DNA from: an uncultured Emticicia sp.
Lineage (GTDB): Bacteria > Bacteroidota > Bacteroidia > Cytophagales > Spirosomataceae
Direction of reading: 5' to 3'
Assembly (NCBI RefSeq): GCF_937903345.1
Contig: NZ_CALCZQ010000052.1
Location: 186,001-250,000, forward strand
Length of the DNA stretch: 64,000 nucleotides
How positions within the stretch are numbered: position 1 is the first letter of the stretch; each line of letters begins with the position of its first letter. Positions 8,645-15,786 of this stretch are shown here, in pieces. A model generated the notes under the pieces. It worked only from the letters and a program-made list of their open reading frames with translations. It did not search any database and was not told where the DNA came from. Made by a program: the position numbers and the translations under genes.

Positions 8645-9895
8645 CTACGATTTTTTCTCCAATTTCACATCAAATAGATCGCCTGAGCGAAAGAAAATTA
8701 TTGTTGCAAAGAACAGTGTCATTACACCTCCAAAAAGCACCGAAGGAACCGCTCCGAAAAATTTTGCCGCTACTCCCGACTCAAAAGCTCCGAGTTCATT
8801 TGAGCAACTCACAAAAATACCGTTTACGCCACTTACACGACCACGCATTTCGTCAGGCGGAAGCACTTGTAAGATAGTCTGACGTACAATTACGCTGATA
8901 CTATCAAAAGCCCCGGTCAGGAATAATGCTCCAGCCGATAGCCAAAAGTTAGAAGAAAGTGCAAAAACAATGGTTGCAACCCCAAAACCAGCTACTCCTA
9001 TGAGCATATTTCGCCATGCTTGGCGAGTAGGTGGGAAATAGGCAGTTCCGAGCATTGTTAGTACCGCACCTACACCTGGAGCGGCACGCAAAATTCCCAA
9101 GCCTTCTGCTCCAACGTGCAAAATATCTTTGGCAAAAACTGGCAAAATAGCAATCACTCCACCAAATAGCACCGAAAACATATCAAGTAAAATGGCATAA
9201 AATAGGATTCGATTTTTACGAACAAAGTCGATTCCTTCTTTTAAACTTTGAAATACATTTTGATGAGTAGCCGACTGTTGAATCGGCTTTTTAGAAATTA
9301 GACTTACCAGAAAAAAAGCAATTCCGAGTAAAACAATTACTAAAATAAGCGTATCGGTCAAGCCCAACCAGCTGTACAAAAAACCAGCTGATGCAGGACC
9401 CAATATCATGCCTGATTGCCAAAATTGACTACTCCATGAAGCTGAATTTGGGTAATGTTCTGCGGGAACTAAAAAAGGCTTGAGCGATGACCAAGATGGG
9501 CCATAAAACCCACGAGCAATACCCAATAAAAAGACCGTTAGGTAGATAACAAATTTAATTTCAGAAATATCAAACGAATGATTGGCTGATGGAGAAGTAA
9601 CCCAAAGCAGCAAGAACGAACAAAGCACAATTACGCCATAACAAATCTGAATGATACGTTTTTTATCGCCTCTGTCAGCAAAGTAGCCACCAAATAGTGC
9701 CAGTGAAATATATGGAATCGCTTCAAAAAGCCCGATTAACCCCAATGATAGTGGGTCGTGGGTAATCTCATAAAGGTAAAAACTTATGACAACTTCTTGA
9801 ACCAAAACCGCAACTGTAAACAGAAACTGAGCCGAGATAAAATATCTAAATTCGGGAAAACGGAGGGCTGCGTAAGGGTCTTTGGTTTGCTTCAT
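8645..9895 (-). CDS. MFS transporter
   Basis: 416 aa from the ATG at 9895, which starts MKQTKDPYAALRFPEFRYF, a usual cytoplasmic head for this group. The 36-residue upstream extension looks non-coding. Twelve hydrophobic segments are visible, with the loop motif FADRGDKKRII between TM2 and TM3 (the GxxxDRxGRR-like signature of the major facilitator superfamily) and PPDEMRGRVSGVNG in the second half. The pattern resembles the enterobactin-exporter/EntS-like branch. The substrate is unknown. The dgt gene upstream is on the same strand with 165 bases between, so joint transcription is possible but not evident. Confidence 0.85.
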   Translation of the reverse strand: MKQTKDPYAALRFPEFRYFISAQFLFTVAVLVQEVVISFYLYEITHDPLSLGLIGLFEAIPYISLALFGGYFADRGDKKRIIQICYGVIVLCSFLLLWVTSPSANHSFDISEIKFVIYLTVFLLGIARGFYGPSWSSLKPFLVPAEHYPNSASWSSQFWQSGMILGPASAGFLYSWLGLTDTLILVIVLLGIAFFLVSLISKKPIQQSATHQNVFQSLKEGIDFVRKNRILFYAILLDMFSVLFGGVIAILPVFAKDILHVGAEGLGILRAAPGVGAVLTMLGTAYFPPTRQAWRNMLIGVAGFGVATIVFALSSNFWLSAGALFLTGAFDSISVIVRQTILQVLPPDEMRGRVSGVNGIFVSCSNELGAFESGVAAKFFGAVPSVLFGGVMTLFFATIIFFRSGDLFDVKLEKKS

Positions 9896-10060
9896 TGGTT
9901 TAAAAATAACAATTCTCCAACGGGAGAGACGGGATAAGGGTACTAATATAAAAACAACAGTTTTTTTTAGTTTTGAAGTTCCTTTATTTATCAAAACTAG
10001 CAATTAAGTGGTTAAACAACCTATCTTTCACAAACTGTTGACCGAAGGCCGCGTACTATT

Positions 10061-11422
10061 CTACAACTGCGGAATCTGAATCCCAGTAATTTTTCGATAA
10101 AGATCAATTGCAAACAAATCGGTCATACCCGATATAAAATCAACCACCGCAAGGATATTCGGATAAACATCACCATCCTTTTTGATGCCATATTGGCTTG
10201 GAATTAACTGTAATAATTTCTTTGCTTTAGCCTTATCAGGCTGCAATACCGCCGAAACAAATTCATTCAATAATCCGCCAATAATGTGATAACCAGCAAT
10301 TTCGATTTCTATAACCGACTTATCGTTATAGATTTTCTTGACTGAAATTTCATCGATTTTACTGATTAAAGATATGGTTTTTGCATCAAAAAGATCAATT
10401 AAAGGCTTGTTGAGTGAGCCATCGAGTAGTTGGGCTTCGTGTTCAAAGAAAATTTCTGTGCATTTTGCTACCAATTTTCCGATAAGCATGGCTCTCAAAA
10501 AGGCAAGTTTTTGCTTATCATCTTCAATGGTATCGACTTTTTCTTTAATACTCTTTTTTCCTTCTTGGTTTTCGAAAAAAGGTTCGAGCAAATCTCGTGC
10601 TTCTTGAATCGAAATAATATTGAGTCGGTGGGCATCTTCGAGGTCAATTATTCGGTAACAAATATCATCGGCTGCCTCAACCAAAAACACAAACGGGTGG
10701 CGAGCAAAAACTGTCTTTTCTTTATTTAATGCGTGAATATCTAGTTCAGTAGCAATGCTTCGATAAAATTCAAGCTCAGCATCAAAAAAGCCCGATTTCT
10801 TTGCCGATATAAAACTTTTTTTCTTAAATCCACTCGTTGAATCGGCAGGGTATTTAATGATTGAAGCCAAAGTTGCATATGTCAGGTTTAGATTACTTTG
10901 ATTGAAAATCGTTGTCAGAATCCTAAACGCATTAGCATTTCCTTCAAACCATTTGAAATCGTTGAATTGGTTTTGGCTTAAATTTTCGGTCAAGAATTGA
11001 AGTTTTTCACCCTCTAATTCTTTAAAATAAGTACGAATCGCTTCTTCGCCCGAATGCCCGAAAGGTGGATTACCGATATCATGGGCAATACATGCAGTCA
11101 TTACTACCGCCGGAAGTTCAAATTTATAAAATTCAATGGCTTCTTGATTCAGTTCATTTTTGTATTTGTCAGCAATTCTTTCACCGATTGCCTTCCCAAG
11201 CGAACGCCCAACCGAGGCCACTTCCAAACTGTGAGTAAGGCGATTGTGCACAAAAACCGCCCCGGGCAATGGAAAAACTTGTGTCTTGTTTTGTAAGCGA
11301 CGAAACTGCGACGAAAAAATCAGTCGGTCATAGTCTCGCATATAGTCAGTACGGTAGTTTTCGTGGGCGTTGCGGTGTTCGGCACCTAGTCGTTTATTAG
11401 AAAAAAGTGTTTGCCAATTCAT
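10061..11422 (-). CDS. dgt: Deoxyguanosinetriphosphate triphosphohydrolase (dGTPase)
   Basis: 453 aa from the ATG at 11422 (MNWQTLFSNKRLG). A longer frame from 11458 adds 12 unlikely residues. The enzyme splits dNTPs, classically dGTP, to the nucleoside and triphosphate and so shapes the dNTP pool. The family-specific N-terminus RDYDRLIFSSQFRRLQNKTQ is present. The HD-domain metal ligands are seen as THSLEV (H64) and CIAHDIGNPPFGHSGE (H114, D115), with further conserved residues in FLVEAADDICYRIIDLEDAH. Divergently transcribed from hisH across a 238-base region with octamer repeats. Confidence 0.93.
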   Translation of the reverse strand: MNWQTLFSNKRLGAEHRNAHENYRTDYMRDYDRLIFSSQFRRLQNKTQVFPLPGAVFVHNRLTHSLEVASVGRSLGKAIGERIADKYKNELNQEAIEFYKFELPAVVMTACIAHDIGNPPFGHSGEEAIRTYFKELEGEKLQFLTENLSQNQFNDFKWFEGNANAFRILTTIFNQSNLNLTYATLASIIKYPADSTSGFKKKSFISAKKSGFFDAELEFYRSIATELDIHALNKEKTVFARHPFVFLVEAADDICYRIIDLEDAHRLNIISIQEARDLLEPFFENQEGKKSIKEKVDTIEDDKQKLAFLRAMLIGKLVAKCTEIFFEHEAQLLDGSLNKPLIDLFDAKTISLISKIDEISVKKIYNDKSVIEIEIAGYHIIGGLLNEFVSAVLQPDKAKAKKLLQLIPSQYGIKKDGDVYPNILAVVDFISGMTDLFAIDLYRKITGIQIPQL

Positions 11423-11458
11423 TTTTGTGGTAGTGAAATTTGCCTGCAAGATAACCAA

Positions 11459-11660
11459 TGAGCGAATGGATGAATGAGTGAATAGGCGAATATTTTTAAA
11501 ATAATTATATAAATCTATACAAAAACAAGATAAAGTATTGTTTTTTTAATAAAGATAAAATTTTATCTGCTGATAAGTTTAGATTTGTAAAAATGTTAAG
11601 AAAGTGTGAATTAGCTTAATATTCAATCATCCAATTATTCACTCATTCACTCATTCAATT
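11459..11660. repeat. Inverted arrays of 7-8-bp repeats in the dgt-hisH divergent region
   Basis: GAATGAGT-type repeats lie on the dgt side (11463-11485) and the complementary ATTCACTC units on the hisH side (11637-11652 as two exact copies, with a degraded third ending at 11660). The right array directly abuts the TTG start of hisH at 11661 and fills the place of its ribosome-binding site. Between the arrays, TAGATTTG (11580-11587) is a candidate -7 box for hisH, without a clear -33 partner. Confidence 0.55.
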
Positions 11661-12281
11661 TTGAAAGTAGTAATTATCAAATATAATGCAGGCAATGTGC
11701 AGTCGGTCATGTATGCCCTTGAGCGTATCGGGGCAAGCTATGAACTTTCGGATAATGCCGATGTGATTCGCTCTGCCGAAAGAATTATTTTCCCAGGTGT
11801 AGGAGAGGCTTCAACTGCTATGCGAAGTTTGCGAGAAAATGGTTTGGATAAAGTGATTCCAACGCTCAAGCAACCGTTTTTAGGAACTTGCGTAGGCATG
11901 CAACTTCTTTGTCAATCATCCGCAGAAAATAACACCGAATGTTTGGGAGTTTTTGATATTCCTATCTTGAAATTTCCGAGAGTAAAAGGCTTCAAGGTGC
12001 CTCAAACTGGTTGGAATAATATAAGCCCCCCAGCCCCCACTAGAGGGGGAGTGACGGATACTTGGATAAGCCCTTTGTGTAAAGGTTTGAGTGAAAGTGA
12101 GTATGTGTATTATAACCACGGATATTATGCTCCGCTTTGCGATTATACGGTAGCAAAAACGGATTATATTTTGGAATATTCAGCAATGTTACAACGAGAC
12201 AATTTCTTTGCTGCACAATTTCACTCCGAAATCAGCGGTGACGTAGGCGAACAGATTTTCAAGAATTTCTTGGAGATTTGA
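11661..12281 (+). CDS. hisH: Imidazole glycerol phosphate synthase, glutaminase subunit
   Basis: 206 aa. HisH releases ammonia from glutamine and passes it to HisF in histidine biosynthesis. The start is TTG at 11661, giving MKVVIIKYNAGNVQSV, the canonical HisH N-terminus, and no ATG lies near. The class I amidotransferase nucleophile is in LGTCVGMQLL (Cys about 80), and the His-Glu pair appears in AAQFHSEISG near the C-terminus. Between VPQTGWNN and PLCKGLSESEYVYYNHGYY there is an extra segment of about 12 residues (SPPAPTRGGVTDT), encoded by a GC-rich palindrome unlike the rest of the gene. It precedes hisA and hisF, but an HNH cassette lies between. Confidence 0.93.
   Translation: MKVVIIKYNAGNVQSVMYALERIGASYELSDNADVIRSAERIIFPGVGEASTAMRSLRENGLDKVIPTLKQPFLGTCVGMQLLCQSSAENNTECLGVFDIPILKFPRVKGFKVPQTGWNNISPPAPTRGGVTDTWISPLCKGLSESEYVYYNHGYYAPLCDYTVAKTDYILEYSAMLQRDNFFAAQFHSEISGDVGEQIFKNFLEI
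12025..12053. repeat. REP-like palindrome inserted in frame in hisH
   Basis: CCCCCA-CTAG-AGGGGG (12034-12049) is a near-perfect palindrome preceded by another C run. It resembles short palindromes that are scattered between genes in Bacteroidota genomes, yet here it lies within a coding region and keeps the frame. The encoded residues fall in a loop where other HisH proteins are shorter. Confidence 0.6.
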
Positions 12282-12309
12282 TAGACAGTATCTTTTGTAA
12301 GAAAAAGTT

Positions 12310-12317
12310 TATCTTTG
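12310..12317 (+). promoter_or_regulatory. Candidate -7 box for the HNH cassette
   Basis: TATCTTTG matches the Bacteroidota TAnnTTTG consensus and lies 19 bases upstream of the ATG at 12336. No TTG is at the ideal distance; the nearest (12295-12297) is only 12 bases away. The promoter is therefore tentative, but it suggests the cassette can be transcribed apart from hisH. Confidence 0.4.
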
Positions 12318-12335
12318 TAAAAAATCATACAGATT

Positions 12336-12575
12336 ATGACCATATATAATGTTTACGATCAAATAGCAGATTTGATAGCATCTCTTGACCCAGCAAAGGT
12401 CATGGCTTTAAAAGCTAATGAAGAAATGCAAGCCCGTCTGGAAGATTTGATAGAAAAATCAAAGGTTGGAGAATTGGAACATAAAGAGAAAGATGAACTT
12501 GACCATTACATCGTTTTAGAGAGGCTCATCCGTTTAGCCAAGATTCGTATTCAAAGTCGCAAACAAGCTGCATGA
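12336..12575 (+). CDS. 79-aa charged helical protein paired with HNH endonuclease
   Basis: 79 aa, no recognised catalytic motif. It is predicted almost wholly helical and charged, with segments IADLIASLDPAKVMALKAN, RLEDLIEKSKVGELEHKEKDEL and LERLIRLAKIRIQ. The last four bases overlap the start of the HNH gene (ATGA, 12572-12575), so translation is probably coupled. Small helical proteins of this kind next to HNH nucleases recur in Bacteroidota and cyanobacteria as far as I recall; the function is not known. An antitoxin or partner role is possible from the gene order alone. The pair lies between hisH and hisA but has no evident link with histidine synthesis. Confidence 0.75.
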   Translation: MTIYNVYDQIADLIASLDPAKVMALKANEEMQARLEDLIEKSKVGELEHKEKDELDHYIVLERLIRLAKIRIQSRKQAA

Positions 12576-12985
12576 GTCGTTATATTTCTGACATACTTCG
12601 AGATTTCGTTGCTAACAGAGCTTCATATAAATGTGAGTATTGTAGGGTTGATGCTCAAAACTCCTTTTTTGTTTTTCACATAGACCATATTATAAGTGTA
12701 AAGCATGGCGGTAAAACTTCTCCTGAAAATTTAGCATATAGTTGTCAAATTTGTAACTTAAATAAAGGTTCTGATATTGCTACGTTTTTGGAGAATACTG
12801 ATAATTTAGTCAGATTTTTTAATCCAAGAACTGATATTTGGAATGAACATTTCTCAATTGATGTAACTGGTCTGTTAGAAGCAATAACAGATATAGGAGC
12901 TGCAACCATTAAAATTCTGGACTTAAATCATCCTGAATCAATCATAGAACGCCAAGAAATGATAAGGCTTGGCTTATTTTTTTGA
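12572..12985 (+). CDS. HNH endonuclease
   Basis: 137 aa. The HNH nuclease core is complete. Zinc-type cysteines are present as CEYC (C21, C24) and CQIC (C58, C61). The catalytic block HIDHIISVKHGG gives the first His (H39), the central Asn is in SPENLAYSC (N53), and the last position is Asn in CNLNKG (N62), a common variant. Such enzymes make metal-dependent cuts in nucleic acid. The C-terminal half (FFNPRTDIWNEHFSID onwards) is typical of the subgroup in which the nuclease covers most of the protein. It is translationally coupled to the upstream 79-aa gene. The role may be a mobile or defensive one. No methylase or other restriction partner is nearby. Confidence 0.88.
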   Translation: MSRYISDILRDFVANRASYKCEYCRVDAQNSFFVFHIDHIISVKHGGKTSPENLAYSCQICNLNKGSDIATFLENTDNLVRFFNPRTDIWNEHFSIDVTGLLEAITDIGAATIKILDLNHPESIIERQEMIRLGLFF

Positions 12986-13070
12986 ATATTTAAATTAAAC
13001 CACAATAGCATCTTTAGTACAGCAAAATGTTGATTATAAATCTGTTGACTGCGGACTATTGACTACCACT

Positions 13071-13793
13071 ATGTTTCAAATTATTCCAGCCATTGACATC
13101 ATCGACGGTAAATGCGTAAGGCTTACTCAAGGTGATTATTCTCAGAAAAAAACTTACAACGAAAATCCGCTCGAAGTAGCGAAGATGTTTGAAGATGCGG
13201 GAATCAAACGCCTACATTTGGTTGATTTGGATGGAGCAAAAAATAAAAAAATCACCAATGTAAAAGTATTAGAAACTATTGCTTCAAAAACCAGCCTATA
13301 TATAGATTTTGGCGGAGGAGTACAATCTGACGATGATATTCGTTTGGCTTTTGAGTCGGGTGCAAAACAAATCACTGGTGGAAGTATTGCCGTTAAAAAT
13401 CCCGAATTATTTGAAGAATGGCTCAAGAAATTTGGTAGTGAAGCTATTATTTTGGGAGCAGATGCACGTAACGAAAAAATCGCAGTAAGTGGCTGGGAAG
13501 AGGATTCAGGGGTTTGGGTATATGATTTTGTGGGAGAATGGGTTAGCAAAGGTGTAAAATATACCATAAGCACAGACGTAGCTAAAGACGGACTTTTACA
13601 AGGCCCTTCGGTTGAATTATACAAGAAAATGCAAGCTCAATTCCCTGAGTTACAGGTTATTGCGAGCGGTGGCGTGAGTTCAATGCAAGATTTAGAAGAT
13701 TTAGCCGAACTCAATATTTTTGGCGTAATCGTAGGTAAAGCAATTTATGAAGGTCGTGTTACTTTGAAAGAGATCGGAAAGAGATTTTTGTAG
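13071..13793 (+). CDS. hisA: HisA, ProFAR isomerase
   Basis: 240 aa from the ATG at 13071 (MFQIIPAIDIIDGKCVRL). A TTG at 13059 in frame gives four extra residues and is less likely. HisA isomerises ProFAR to PRFAR, an Amadori rearrangement, the step before HisHF. The (beta/alpha)8 half-barrel motifs are present: Asp in AIDIIDGK, LVDLDGAKN, the phosphate-binding DFGGGVQSDDD and the second-half VIASGGVSS and GVIVGKAIYEG. A TAG stop is directly followed by a mini-hairpin (13794-13812). It is separated from hisH by the HNH cassette and followed after 82 bases by hisF. Confidence 0.95.
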   Translation: MFQIIPAIDIIDGKCVRLTQGDYSQKKTYNENPLEVAKMFEDAGIKRLHLVDLDGAKNKKITNVKVLETIASKTSLYIDFGGGVQSDDDIRLAFESGAKQITGGSIAVKNPELFEEWLKKFGSEAIILGADARNEKIAVSGWEEDSGVWVYDFVGEWVSKGVKYTISTDVAKDGLLQGPSVELYKKMQAQFPELQVIASGGVSSMQDLEDLAELNIFGVIVGKAIYEGRVTLKEIGKRFL

Positions 13794-13812
13794 GACAGGT
13801 TTACAACCTGTC
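13794..13812. repeat. Mini-hairpin immediately after the hisA stop (family 1, copy A)
   Basis: GACAGGTT-TAC-AACCTGTC is a perfect eight-pair stem with a three-base loop that begins on the base after the stop codon. Its stem sequence differs from other copies by paired changes. Confidence 0.65.
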
Positions 13813-13875
13813 AAAATCTACGTAACTGATAAATTACAAATCTGTTTTACATACAATTTGTATAAAAATAAAACT

Positions 13876-14643
13876 ATGCTTACAAAAAGAATTATTCCTT
13901 GTTTAGATATAAAAGACGGTCGTACCGTAAAAGGCACGAATTTCGTTAATCTCCGTGACGCAGGCGACCCCGTAGAACTTGGAGCAGAATATGCCCGTCA
14001 AGGAGCAGACGAATTGGTCTTTCTTGACATTACTGCCACTGTCGAAGAACGCAAAACTCTACTCGATTTAGTGAGAAGAGTTGCCCATACCATCAATATT
14101 CCATTTTGTGTAGGTGGTGGAATTGGCTCGGTTGCAGATGTTTCTAAGCTTTTAAACGCAGGTGCAGATAAAGTTTCTATCAATTCGTCTGCTGTTCGTA
14201 ATCCTCAACTAATCAATGAATTAGCTCTTGAATTTGGTTCACAATGTATTGTGGTGGCCATTGATACACGATATATCGAACAAGCTAACGGCTATGAGCA
14301 TATCGTACACACGCACGGAGGCAGAAAACCAACCGAGCTAAAAACAATAGCGTGGGCAAAAGAAGTAGAAGACCGTGGAGCTGGTGAAATTCTATTGACT
14401 TCGATGGATACTGATGGTACAAAAACTGGATTTGCCTTAGAATTAACTGCCGAAATCTCTGACAATTCAAATATTCCAATCATTGCTTCGGGTGGAGCTG
14501 GTTCGATGGGACATTTTTATGATGTTTTCACGGCGGGAAAAGCCGATGCTGGTTTGGCAGCAAGTATTTTTCACTTCAAAGAGATCGGTATTCCTGATTT
14601 AAAAAATTACTTAAAAGATAAAGGTATTCCGATGAGAATTTAG
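13876..14643 (+). CDS. hisF: Imidazole glycerol phosphate synthase, cyclase subunit
   Basis: 255 aa from the ATG at 13876 (MLTKRIIPCLDIKDGRTVKG); a TTG at 13858 would add six residues. HisF joins ammonia from HisH to PRFAR, making imidazole glycerol phosphate and AICAR. The catalytic Asp pair is visible: CLDIKDGR (Asp11) and SMDTDGTKTGF (Asp130 region). The phosphate-binding loops FCVGGGIGS and IIASGGAGSMGHF are also intact. hisIE, which often follows hisF, is absent here: the next gene is convergent, so the remaining his genes must lie elsewhere. Confidence 0.96.
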   Translation: MLTKRIIPCLDIKDGRTVKGTNFVNLRDAGDPVELGAEYARQGADELVFLDITATVEERKTLLDLVRRVAHTINIPFCVGGGIGSVADVSKLLNAGADKVSINSSAVRNPQLINELALEFGSQCIVVAIDTRYIEQANGYEHIVHTHGGRKPTELKTIAWAKEVEDRGAGEILLTSMDTDGTKTGFALELTAEISDNSNIPIIASGGAGSMGHFYDVFTAGKADAGLAASIFHFKEIGIPDLKNYLKDKGIPMRI

Positions 14644-14676
14644 TAATATGAAGCCAACTTCCGAGTTCGCTTTATC

Positions 14677-15744
14677 TTACATCAAATAGGATGTTTGCTC
14701 CACAATAAGTGCCAATTCATGTGCTTCACATTTCCATTCCATTTGAGTAATTTTAAAGGGTGCAAAGAAATATAGAATCGGGTTTTTGAAAGAACTTAAA
14801 AGTCCTGCAATAAAATAGGTAAAAGGTGAATGATGAATGGTGAATGGTGAATGCGGCAGCCGCTGCGGGGGAATGATATTTTTTTGATTTTTATCCAATT
14901 TCAGCAAAGACGTTTCTAAAATCACCCGATTCATCGTATTCAACTCATTATCAAGAAGTTGTTTGGTTTTAGCAATTAGGTTTTCTCGACAAACTTCCAT
15001 TTGTGGGATCTTAAAATCTCCCAAAAGTCGAGCGTAATGATAAATTATTAGAGGAGTTGTAGCATAATTGTGTGCTACTTCAAAAGCATTGCTGATATAT
15101 TTTTCCTGCAAAATTACTTCTCTTAAAAAAACAAAAACCGCTTCATCATATTCATTATGCGGCAACTGATGTTTTTCAAACAAATACATCAAATTGCACA
15201 ATGCACACACATCATGCTCAATGGGCATATTTTTCCCAAACCAAGTGGAGTAAATGCCGCCACGCCTAAGCACCAAAGGCGAACAATGCAATTTCACCTT
15301 CTCCTTCAACCACAAAACATCTTCTATTGAATGTGGTAATGTTAAGTAAATCAAAGCTGTATCATCAATATCGTCAGGAATTCTGAAATGGTCGAAATGC
15401 TTGAAGATTTTGCCGTTAGGAAAGTGTTTTGAAGGTTTTGTTTGCCAAAAATTATAGGTTTTCAAGCCATCTTTATTCTGAAAATAGGAGTAGTTTTTGA
15501 TTGCTTTCTCTGTTATTTGTTTAATAGTAGTTTGAGACTTTGCAGAAACTTTCTCTAGTACCTGATTCAGAATGAATACAATTGTAGCTGCGTAGAAAAT
15601 ATTTGTATCGGGGCGTTGGTACAATAAGTATTTATTATGCCGATAAGAAGGGAAAATCCCATCAGGGAAAAACGCATCACCCCGTGACTGGCACAAGGCG
15701 ATGCGTTCGATTAAGGCATCAATATTTTCAGAATGAGACAACAT
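14677..15744 (-). CDS. Terpene-cyclase-like alpha/alpha-toroid protein with DxDDTA motif
   Basis: 355 aa from the ATG at 15744. A TTG at 15777 would add 11 residues. No family is certain. The sequence DIDDTA (residues 125-130 in this numbering) equals the DxDDTA acid motif of class II terpene cyclases and squalene-hopene cyclases. Nearby GIYSTWFG and a helical, Tyr/Trp/His-rich repeat pattern suggest an alpha/alpha barrel. The protein is much shorter than a full class II cyclase (500-700 aa), so it may be a single-domain relative or a non-cyclase toroid. It lies directly behind a CurA-type reductase on the same strand, possibly one operon. Near the C-terminus, PHSPFTIHHSPFTY is encoded by tandem heptamers and looks like a recent in-frame insertion. 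Confidence 0.5.
   Translation of the reverse strand: MLSHSENIDALIERIALCQSRGDAFFPDGIFPSYRHNKYLLYQRPDTNIFYAATIVFILNQVLEKVSAKSQTTIKQITEKAIKNYSYFQNKDGLKTYNFWQTKPSKHFPNGKIFKHFDHFRIPDDIDDTALIYLTLPHSIEDVLWLKEKVKLHCSPLVLRRGGIYSTWFGKNMPIEHDVCALCNLMYLFEKHQLPHNEYDEAVFVFLREVILQEKYISNAFEVAHNYATTPLIIYHYARLLGDFKIPQMEVCRENLIAKTKQLLDNELNTMNRVILETSLLKLDKNQKNIIPPQRLPHSPFTIHHSPFTYFIAGLLSSFKNPILYFFAPFKITQMEWKCEAHELALIVEQTSYLM
14826..14853. repeat. Four tandem heptamers inside a coding region
   Basis: Four GTGAATG-type heptamers (14826-14832, 14833-14839 with one change, 14840-14846, 14847-14853) are followed by a GC-rich palindrome GCAGC-C-GCTGC. The array lies within the cyclase-like gene near its C-terminus. 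Gain or loss of one unit would shift the frame. Confidence 0.8.
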
Positions 15745-15786
15745 AGACAGCAATAAATAGCCATCGACTAATGACAATCGACTCTA

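Noticed and set aside
10338..10729. Two overlapping plus-strand frames of about 90-100 aa within dgt
   Set aside because: They lie antisense to conserved HD-domain coding sequence and show no domain.
11661..12281. hisH as a pseudogene because of the insertion
   Set aside because: The frame is intact, all active-site motifs are present and the insertion falls in a loop.
14826..14853. Tandem repeats as a CRISPR array
   Set aside because: Units are seven bases without spacers, so this is a short tandem repeat; no cas gene is present.
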